Assembly: GCA_934454745.1 (NCBI GenBank)
Contig: CAKSGP010000018.1
Location: forward strand, 1 to 12,400
Direction of reading: 5' to 3'
Length of the DNA: 12,400 nt
Source of the DNA: an uncultured Clostridia bacterium
GTDB lineage: Bacteria; Bacillota; Clostridia; UBA1381
The notes under the pieces were generated by a model that had not been told where the DNA came from, made no database searches, and saw only the letters and a program-made list of their open reading frames with translations. The translations under genes and the position numbers were made by a program. Below are positions 6,677-12,400 of this stretch, piece after piece. Each line of letters opens with the position of its first letter. The stretch's first letter is position 1.

Positions 6677-7264
6677 TTATTTATAGCTTATAAATGTGTC
6701 AACAACAGTGTTCAGATTTGTCATAGTAATATCGTCACCGCCGTTGGGACTTGATGCCGTTATAATATATGCTGAACGGTCATCTGCAAAGTAAACACTT
6801 TTAATTGTCTTAAAATCAGGATCGCTCATAGCCGTACAGGTGTATTTATATCCCTCGTATGCATCATTCTTATTCAGGAGAAAAAATCCTGTGATATCAA
6901 TTGAATCGTCGTCCTTTAACATATCCATAAGCTGTGATTCGCTGTCAATAACCTGTGCATCAGGTGAGTATTTAATGCTTATTGTGCTTGGGTATTCCGA
7001 ATCGTTATAGATTGTTGCAATAACGTTATCCGCATCCTCGTCATTTATATCACAGCCTTCGGGAAGCTGTATGGAATATGCGTTATCATTGCCCTGATAT
7101 AGTGTATGGCTTGCAAGAAGTGCATAGTCATCAAGTACTGTCTGTATAGCCGCCTCTTTCTGGATCGGAGTAGGTGTAGGAGTTACATCTTTTGTCATAG
7201 AGCATCCGCAAGCAAGTGTTGCAAGTAATGCTGTAAGTGTAAAACATACTATCTTTTTTTTCAC
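6677..7264 (-). CDS. Predicted surface lipoprotein, PsbP/Mog1-like body
   Basis: I do not recognise a named family. The 195-residue protein starts with MKKK and a hydrophobic stretch ending LACGC (17-21), a lipoprotein signal in which Cys19 or Cys21 could be lipidated. A TPTPTP linker follows (28-33). The body (about 45-195) alternates short strands (YSIQLPEGC, TISIKYS, YEGYKYTC, KSVYFADDRSAYIITASS) and ends with a helix LNTVVDTF, a pattern resembling PsbP/Mog1-fold lipoproteins of Firmicutes; this is an inference. The start codon is GTG with GGGAGGG (complement of 7271-7277) 6 nt upstream. It has its own strong promoter and terminator, so it is probably a single-gene unit in the outer membrane-facing layer of the cytoplasmic membrane. 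The role is unknown. Confidence 0.85.
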   Translation of the reverse strand: MKKKIVCFTLTALLATLACGCSMTKDVTPTPTPIQKEAAIQTVLDDYALLASHTLYQGNDNAYSIQLPEGCDINDEDADNVIATIYNDSEYPSTISIKYSPDAQVIDSESQLMDMLKDDDSIDITGFFLLNKNDAYEGYKYTCTAMSDPDFKTIKSVYFADDRSAYIITASSPNGGDDITMTNLNTVVDTFISYK

Positions 7265-7332
7265 GTTAATCCCTCCCGTGATTTTTGTGTGTTTTTATCA
7301 AAATATTTCAGGAAATGAAATTATTTATATAT

Positions 7333-7361
7333 ATAATACACTAAGATCACCCTTTTGTCAA
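7333..7361 (-). promoter_or_regulatory. Strong sigma-A promoter of the lipoprotein gene
   Basis: Read on the minus strand, a perfect TTGACA (complement of 7356-7361), 17 nt, then TATTAT (complement of 7333-7338). The -35 box lies about 10 nt after the DUF4363 stop codon. I see no terminator between the two genes, so read-through from upstream is also possible. A leader of roughly 60 nt follows, with only a small ATTTCA/TGAAAT hairpin in it. Confidence 0.8.
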
Positions 7362-7370
7362 GTTTTTTAT

Positions 7371-7751
7371 CTAAAGTATGTTGCCTATTTTAACCTCCGA
7401 ATTATGGGGCAAGTGAGAAAACAGAAATTCCAGTACATATATCTTTGAGATTGCATCGCTTTTCTTTTCGTGTTTTATAAAGGAGTCAAGTTCAGCAATA
7501 TTTATTTTTATATTGTCAATTTCTATATGGTCGCCTGTTGCGAGGAAAAATTTTTCAAACTTATCAACACTTTTTTTTAACTGGTCAAGTTGTTGGGTTG
7601 CTCCGTTATAATCATCATTTTTTACGCAGATTTTAATTTGGTCTGTGATATCTGATAGCTTATCTGATTCGCTTTTTAAGTGGTTGGTATAAAAAATACT
7701 GCCCGTTACCATACATATACCGATAATAACAGTAATTACAAAGCTTTTCAT
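7371..7751 (-). CDS. DUF4363 family membrane-anchored protein
   Basis: A protein of about 126 residues with one N-terminal membrane segment (roughly residues 4-22 from the chosen start) and a charged, helical remainder on the outer or inner face. Spaced Leu/Ile residues and a conserved-looking end (LEFLFSHLPHN) fit DUF4363, a small family of unknown function often encoded next to DUF421 proteins in Clostridia. I place the start at the ATG that forms an ATGA overlap with the DUF421 stop codon (7748-7751), because AGGA lies 8 nt before it. The ATG six bases upstream (at 7757) would be only 2 nt from that site. The overlap implies coupled translation and a joint role with the DUF421 protein. Confidence 0.8.
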   Translation of the reverse strand: MKSFVITVIIGICMVTGSIFYTNHLKSESDKLSDITDQIKICVKNDDYNGATQQLDQLKKSVDKFEKFFLATGDHIEIDNIKINIAELDSFIKHEKKSDAISKIYVLEFLFSHLPHNSEVKIGNIL

Positions 7752-8440
7752 TTGCATTTTCCTGCACTTTCTTTAAGCTGTAAAAACATATTCCCCTCAG
7801 CATCAATAGAGGCTATAAAAACCTCGGAAATCCCTTTAGCTCCACGCCTTTTTATCTCCCTTACTATGTCTTTTTCTGTTTTTCCCGAACGCTTAAGCTC
7901 TGATGTATTAAGCTTACCGTCAAGAATAACTGTACAGGGCAACCCCTCCTTACGTACATTTTTTAACTGTAAATCCTCAACCGTTACCGCACGTGCAGCA
8001 TCTCGGGGTATAACCGAAAGCTTGCCATTTGTTTCTAAAATCGCAACGAATACGTCAGATATATCAAAGCAACCCAAAACACGCAGCTCTTCAAGTAAAT
8101 CATTAAGATTAAATCTTAACCGCATAAGCTCCTTTTCGCATATAACGCCGTTATATACTACAATAGACGGTTCACCCATAAAAAATTTACGGAGTTTGCT
8201 GCTTTTAATACTCATATACGAGGTCGTTACCTCTGCTATGAGCAGAGTGAGAACCGGAATTATACCTGAGAGCAGTGGTATATCCAGTGACTCCATGGGT
8301 ACCGTTGCCACATCTGAAATCATTATTGCAACTACAAGCTCGGAGGGTTGAAGCTCGCCTATCTGACGTTTTCCCATTAACCGCAGTGAAAATACTACTG
8401 TTGCATATAAAATTAATGTTCTGATTATAATTACCTGCAT
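7748..8440 (-). CDS. DUF421 (YetF-like) membrane protein, paralog 2
   Basis: A 230-residue member of the DUF421/YetF family. The N-terminal half has three hydrophobic segments (about 3-19, 33-49, 55-76) and the family signature RLMGKRQIGELQPSEL (20-35) followed by IMISDVATVPM. The linker KLRKFFMGEPSIVVYNG leads to a soluble domain with FNLNDLLEELR, FDISDVFVAILETNG and LSVIPRDAARAV, matching the paralog at 2124-2825 segment by segment. The ribosome binding site is GAGGGAG (complement of 8451-8457). It overlaps the DUF4363 gene by 4 bases at the chosen start. Family function is unknown; roles in spore membranes are known for some Bacillus relatives. I found no convincing promoter in the 167-nt gap to recJ on this strand. 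Confidence 0.92.
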   Translation of the reverse strand: MQVIIIRTLILYATVVFSLRLMGKRQIGELQPSELVVAIMISDVATVPMESLDIPLLSGIIPVLTLLIAEVTTSYMSIKSSKLRKFFMGEPSIVVYNGVICEKELMRLRFNLNDLLEELRVLGCFDISDVFVAILETNGKLSVIPRDAARAVTVEDLQLKNVRKEGLPCTVILDGKLNTSELKRSGKTEKDIVREIKRRGAKGISEVFIASIDAEGNMFLQLKESAGKCK

Positions 8441-8533
8441 AAGTTACACGCTCCCTCAAAAAGTATCTGCAAAACCGCCGTCAAATATGCAAATGCGTAA
8501 ATTAAATATAATGTATTTTTTTTGCGTAAAAGC

Positions 8534-8562
8534 TTGAATTTCATCGTAAAAAATGATATAAT
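8534..8562 (+). promoter_or_regulatory. Sigma-A promoter of recJ-rel
   Basis: TTGAAT (8534-8539) and a perfect TATAAT (8557-8562) are separated by 17 nt, giving a start near 8569. No further promoter is apparent before rel, so recJ and rel are probably co-transcribed. Confidence 0.75.
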
Positions 8563-8607
8563 ATAATGTAAATGTAGCTTTAGAAAATGATTGATAATGG
8601 TGGATAT

Positions 8608-10326
8608 ATGGTTCGGAAGGTATGGAAGTTTAAAAACGAGGCTGTGACCTCTGTAAAAGTGGCTGATGCGGCACAAAAAACAGGTGTACCGCTATTAGTT
8701 TCAAATATTTTGCTTAACCGCAATGTTGCTGTGGGAGATTTTAAAAACTTTCTTTTAAAATCGAAGCAGGGTATTTTAAATCCTATGACAATGCTTGATA
8801 TGGATAAGGCAGTACATCGTATAGATAAAGCAATTAAGGAGAATGAATCCATAGCAATATACGGCGACTATGATGTTGACGGAATAACCTCAACGGCACT
8901 GATGCACAGTTTTTTAAAAGAGCTTGGGGCGAATGTGAAATATTATATTCCTGACCGCAAGGATGAGGGATATGGAATTAATATTATGGCAGTAAATAAG
9001 CTTGTAAAAGAGGGGGTTAAACTGCTTATAACAGTTGACTGCGGTATTACGGCAATCGGCGAGATTGAATTTGCAAAGCTTCAGGGAATGGATGTAATAG
9101 TCACAGACCATCATACCTGCAAGGAGCGTATCCCCACAGCGGCTGTTGCAGTGCTAAATCCCAAGCGAGATGATGACGAGTATGAATTTGATGCGCTTGC
9201 AGGAGTAGGCGTTGCATTTAAGCTCGCTCTTGCGCTTTCAATGTATTTTAAAATGGATACGGGAAAGGTTTTTGATGACTATGCAGAGCTTGCGGCAATA
9301 GGTACAGTTGCAGACGTAGTACCCCTTATGAGCGAAAACCGCATTATTGTAGAAAAAGGCTTGGCAATACTGCAGAATACTGCACGATATGGAATAAAAG
9401 CACTTCTTGAAATAGCAGGTGTTGGGGATAAGAAAGTGAATACATCAACCATTGCCTTTGCACTTGCACCGAGAATTAATGCCGCGGGTAGACTGGGAAC
9501 GGCAAAAACAGCAGTTGAGCTATTGCTTACAGACAGTATGGATAAAGCACAGCAGATTGCACGTGAGCTTGATGAGTCAAACAAAGAGCGTCAGCAGACG
9601 GAGCATGAAATACACCGTCAGGCCATAGAGATGATAGAGAAAGATAAGGATTTTGAGAAAAAGAGCGTAATCGTACTTGGCAAAGAGGGCTGGCATAACG
9701 GTGTTATAGGCATTGTTGCATCAAGGCTTGTTGAGCAGTATCATCGTCCTTGTATTCTTGTTTCAATTGATAACGGCATTGGCAAAGGCAGCGGCAGAAG
9801 CGTCGGTAATTTTAACTTGTTTGACGCACTGTTGCACTGCGAGGAATTATTGACAAACTTCGGCGGTCACGCAGTTGCGGCAGGTCTTGGAATAAATGCG
9901 GACAAGCTTTCGGAATTTGACAAAATGATAAATAAATACGCAAAAGAGAATTTGACGGCAGAGGATATGGTTCCGGTAGTGAAAATTGACTGTATACTTG
10001 GCGGAGAAAACCTTAACCTTAGAACGGCAAAGCTTCTTTTAGCACTTGAGCCTTACGGAATGGGCAATGAAACACCGATATTTGCAATAAAGGATGTAAC
10101 TGTTTATGAGATTTCATCAGTAGGTGCAGACAAAAAACATTTACGTATGCAGGTTGAAAAAGACGGTGTAAGGATTAACGCAATTGGCTTTGGAATGGGT
10201 GAAATTGTAAGAACACTAAATCCGGGAGATGTTATACATATTGCGGCAAAGCTCGATATTAATTCGTTCAGGGGTAATGACAATGTACAGCTTGTATTAT
10301 GTGATATAAAACCCAAAACAGCGTAA
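8608..10326 (+). CDS. recJ: Single-stranded-DNA-specific exonuclease RecJ
   Basis: A 5'-3' single-strand DNA exonuclease used in recombination and mismatch/base-excision repair. At 572 residues it is full length. The DHH phosphoesterase domain shows YGDYDVDG (85-92), VDCG (143-146), VTDHH (165-169) and the LAGVGVAFKLA segment. The DHHA1 domain shows RINAAGRLG, GWHNGVIGIVASR, GSGRSVGNFN and the GGH motif (419-421). A C-terminal OB-like domain follows. All metal-binding Asp and His residues expected from the family appear present. I chose the ATG at 8608 because GGTGGA lies just before it and MVRKVWKF fits usual RecJ starts; an in-frame ATG at 8587 would add 7 residues but has no visible ribosome binding site. 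It is divergent from the DUF421 gene and 22 nt ahead of rel. Confidence 0.95.
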   Translation: MVRKVWKFKNEAVTSVKVADAAQKTGVPLLVSNILLNRNVAVGDFKNFLLKSKQGILNPMTMLDMDKAVHRIDKAIKENESIAIYGDYDVDGITSTALMHSFLKELGANVKYYIPDRKDEGYGINIMAVNKLVKEGVKLLITVDCGITAIGEIEFAKLQGMDVIVTDHHTCKERIPTAAVAVLNPKRDDDEYEFDALAGVGVAFKLALALSMYFKMDTGKVFDDYAELAAIGTVADVVPLMSENRIIVEKGLAILQNTARYGIKALLEIAGVGDKKVNTSTIAFALAPRINAAGRLGTAKTAVELLLTDSMDKAQQIARELDESNKERQQTEHEIHRQAIEMIEKDKDFEKKSVIVLGKEGWHNGVIGIVASRLVEQYHRPCILVSIDNGIGKGSGRSVGNFNLFDALLHCEELLTNFGGHAVAAGLGINADKLSEFDKMINKYAKENLTAEDMVPVVKIDCILGGENLNLRTAKLLLALEPYGMGNETPIFAIKDVTVYEISSVGADKKHLRMQVEKDGVRINAIGFGMGEIVRTLNPGDVIHIAAKLDINSFRGNDNVQLVLCDIKPKTA

Positions 10327-10348
10327 TCTGACATAAGGAGGGATTTCG

Positions 10349-11758
10349 ATGAACGACTTTGATAAAAATGAAATATTGGCACCGGAAAAAATCCCGCAGA
10401 TGCCCCAAAAGGATACTGAAGTACTTTTTAGCGAAATATTAAAAATGCTTAAGGCCGTAAATCCTGATGCTGATACGGAAATGGTAGAGCGTGCATATAA
10501 GCTTGCAAAAGCCAAGCACGAAGGTCAGGTCCGTAAAAGCGGTGATCCCTACATTATCCATCCTGTTGAGGTGGCATATATCGCCGCCCAGCTTTCCCTT
10601 GATGTCAATGCTGTTTCAGCTTGCCTTTTGCACGATGTTGTTGAGGATACGGACAGTACCTACGAGGATATAGAAAAGCTTTTCGGAAAAACAGTTGCAG
10701 AGCTTGTTGACGGTGTAACAAAGCTTAAACAAATCCAGTACTCCTCACGAGAAGAACAGCAGGTTGAAAACCTGCGTAAAATGTTTTTTGCTATGTCAAA
10801 GGATATCCGTGTTATAGTAATTAAGCTTATTGACCGTTTGCATAATATGCGTACGCTAAAATATATGCCTAAGGAAAAGCAACTGCGTATTGCTAAGGAA
10901 ACACTTGATGTATACGCACCCCTTGCACATCGTTTGGGTATGTCCAAAATAAAGATTGAGCTTGAGGATCTGGCACTGAAATATCTTGATCCTGTTGCCT
11001 ACGAGGAAATACGCGAAAATATCAATCTGAAAAAGAGTGCAAGAGACAGATTTATTTCTGACATTATGGATATTTTCCGTGACAAGCTTAAAGAAATGAA
11101 TATAAACGGTACTGTTATGGGCCGTGCAAAGCACTTTTACAGTATATGGCGAAAAATGTACACCCAGGGCAAGACTATGGATAGTCTTTACGATTTGTTC
11201 GCTGTACGTATAATTGTTGATTCAATTCAGGACTGCTATGCGGTTTTAGGACTTGTACACGAGATGTACACACCTGTTCCTATGCGATTTAAAGACTATA
11301 TTGCAATGCCCAAGCCCAATATGTATCAGTCTTTGCACACAACGGTTATCGGTCCTGATGGTACACCCTTTGAAATTCAAATTCGTACCTGGGAGATGCA
11401 CAGAATTGCAGAAAACGGTATCGCCGCACACTGGAAATACAAGGAGGGCAAGAGCGGCCCCTCAGAGCTTGATTCAAAGCTTGAATGGGTAAGAACTCTC
11501 CTTGATACACAGCAGAATATAATAGACACCGATGAGTTTTTTAATACCCTTAAATTCGATTTGTTTGCAGATGAGGTATTTGTATTCACTCCTAAAGGCA
11601 GAGTGGTGTCATTGCCTGCAAAGAGTACGGTTATAGACTTTGCATTTGCAATCCATTCAGAGGTTGGATACAAAATGAGCGGTGCAAAGGTCAACGGTAA
11701 GATAGTTACAAACAACTACGTTCTTGAAACAGGTGAAAAAAATAAATCAGTGGTTTAA
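10349..11758 (+). CDS. rel: Bifunctional (p)ppGpp synthetase/hydrolase, truncated after the TGS domain
   Basis: The N-terminal 469 codons of a long RelA/SpoT homologue controlling the stringent response. The hydrolase HD domain is intact: H57, H71, HDVVED (95-100) and DRLHN (162-166). The synthetase domain has GRAKHFYSIWRKM (258-270), RFKDY (313-317), YQSLH (326-330), EIQIRT (342-347) and the GIAAHW end. The R-F-K-D form and intact HD site point to a bifunctional Rel rather than a synthetase-only RelA. The TGS domain begins near 405 but loses its last strand: after YVLETGE (457-463) the frame reads six unrelated codons into TAA. The normal family continuation resumes in another frame at about 11739. 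The ribosome binding site is AAGGAGG (10335-10341) with a 7-nt spacer. A complete Rel is about 730 residues, so roughly the last third is lost. Confidence 0.92.
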   Translation: MNDFDKNEILAPEKIPQMPQKDTEVLFSEILKMLKAVNPDADTEMVERAYKLAKAKHEGQVRKSGDPYIIHPVEVAYIAAQLSLDVNAVSACLLHDVVEDTDSTYEDIEKLFGKTVAELVDGVTKLKQIQYSSREEQQVENLRKMFFAMSKDIRVIVIKLIDRLHNMRTLKYMPKEKQLRIAKETLDVYAPLAHRLGMSKIKIELEDLALKYLDPVAYEEIRENINLKKSARDRFISDIMDIFRDKLKEMNINGTVMGRAKHFYSIWRKMYTQGKTMDSLYDLFAVRIIVDSIQDCYAVLGLVHEMYTPVPMRFKDYIAMPKPNMYQSLHTTVIGPDGTPFEIQIRTWEMHRIAENGIAAHWKYKEGKSGPSELDSKLEWVRTLLDTQQNIIDTDEFFNTLKFDLFADEVFVFTPKGRVVSLPAKSTVIDFAFAIHSEVGYKMSGAKVNGKIVTNNYVLETGEKNKSVV

Positions 11759-12400
11759 ACGTGAGAAACGTGACGAAAATATAGAAGAGGGAAAGGAACT
11801 TATTGAGCGTGAGCTTCGCCGATTCGGAAATACTCACGCACAGCTGTTTAGACCTGAATGGGTATCGGTAATAACAAAGCGGTACGGATTTAAAAACCTT
11901 GATGATTTATATGCAGGGGTGGGCTACGGCGGAGTAACGGCAACAAAGGTTGTCCTAAGACTTCGTGAGGAATGGCTTAAGGAAATGCGAGATAAACAAA
12001 AATCCGAGGGAATTTCTGCGGCTGTTGAAAAGCCGTCACAGAACACACAGCAGGAAACCTCAAAGCGTTCCTCAAATGGTATAATAGTTAAGGGCATAGA
12101 TAACTGTCTTGTGCGATTGGCGCATTGCTGTAATCCTGTTGCAGGAGATGAAATAGTAGGATTTATAACAAAGGGCAGAGGTGTCAGCGTGCACCGTGCG
12201 GATTGTACAAATGTAAAACCTGTAAATCTACTGCCTGAGGACAGAGCAAGACTCATAGACGTAGAATGGGACGTTGCAAACTTAAATTCTTATGTTACAG
12301 GCATACGTATAACAGGCAGGGACCGTGATGGTATGCTTCTTGATGTGACAAATGTTCTTGTCAATCTTAAAATACCCTTTAAATCTGCAAACGCTTATGC
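11739..12400 (+). pseudogene. rel: Out-of-frame C-terminal part of rel (helical, zinc-finger and start of ACT domains), cut by window end
   Basis: This frame is open from the break to the end of the window and continues the Rel sequence: KINQWFKREKRDENIEEGKEL, then YAGVGYGGVTATKV in the helical domain. Next comes the zinc-finger domain VKGIDNCLVRLAHCCNPVAG ending GRGVSVHRADC (Cys/His codons at 12105, 12123-12131, 12192 and 12204). The ACT/RRM domain begins around 12291 (YVTGIRITGRDRDGMLLDV). There is no start codon with a ribosome binding site near the break; the first in-frame ATG is at 11985, inside the helical domain. Relative to Bacillus Rel, about 29 codons between the TGS and helical domains are represented by only 4 bases, so this is a deletion plus frameshift and not a separate gene. 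Conservation of the fragment suggests a recent event or a sequence error. Confidence 0.85.

Noticed and set aside
7680..8351. Long plus-strand open frame (223 codons) opposite the DUF421/DUF4363 genes
   Set aside because: No ribosome binding site, Ser/Thr-rich low-complexity translation typical of antisense reading, and the minus-strand frame has clear family motifs.
8490..8531. Repeated GCGTAAA (two copies about 30 nt apart) between DUF421 and recJ
   Set aside because: Only two 7-mers with no symmetry and no clear relation to the recJ promoter elements; probably chance.
11735..11758. Programmed -1 ribosomal frameshift in rel at the A7 run
   Set aside because: The downstream frame is +1 relative to the upstream one, so a -1 slip would not reach it, and about 28 conserved residues would still be missing.
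1..12400. Mobile elements, CRISPR arrays, tRNA/rRNA genes, prophage or defence genes
   Set aside because: No transposase or integrase motifs, repeat-spacer pattern, tRNA-like cloverleaf or toxin-antitoxin pair was found on either strand.

Overview
This window looks like a stretch of chromosome from an anaerobic, low-to-moderate-GC Firmicute of the class Clostridia, probably a gut Ruminococcaceae/Oscillospiraceae-type organism. The evidence is a recognisable spo0A, a DUF421/DUF4363 gene pair, strong AAGGAGG ribosome binding sites, TTGNNN-N17-TATAAT promoters, and heavy use of ATA and AGA codons. No mobile element, CRISPR array, tRNA or rRNA is visible. The species cannot be named from this sequence.

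Layout. (1) Positions 1-1956, plus strand: the end of a branched-chain amino acid operon, with the C-terminus of ilvB, then ilvN and ilvC. It closes at a GC-rich hairpin terminator near 2056-2090. (2) Positions 2124-2825, minus strand: a DUF421 (YetF-like) membrane protein convergent with ilvC. (3) Positions 2949-5657, plus strand: a compact operon with its own promoter, holding an RlmI/RlmK-like SAM methyltransferase, coaBC (CoA synthesis) and trmB (tRNA m7G46 methyltransferase). (4) A 16-bp perfect hairpin separates trmB from the convergent spo0A. (5) Positions 5694-8440, minus strand: in transcription order, a second DUF421 protein, a DUF4363 protein overlapping it, a lipoprotein with its own strong promoter, and spo0A with its own promoter. 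(6) Positions 8608-12400, plus strand: recJ followed by the bifunctional (p)ppGpp synthetase/hydrolase gene rel, which runs out of the window.

How the genes work together. Most are core housekeeping: valine/leucine/isoleucine synthesis, CoA synthesis, RNA modification, DNA repair and stringent response. The minus-strand block is the accessory-looking part. It puts a sporulation master regulator next to envelope proteins of unknown function, two of which belong to families often seen near spore genes.

Points that stand out. The rel reading frame is broken by what looks like an ~83-nt deletion at the end of the TGS domain, giving an early stop and leaving the C-terminal regulatory half out of frame. 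CoaBC has Asn where the decarboxylase half normally carries its catalytic Cys. Spo0A keeps its phosphoacceptor Asp and its DNA-binding domain but has changed two usually conserved receiver residues. I found no clearly new multi-gene system. The DUF421-DUF4363-lipoprotein cluster is the best candidate for undescribed biology.
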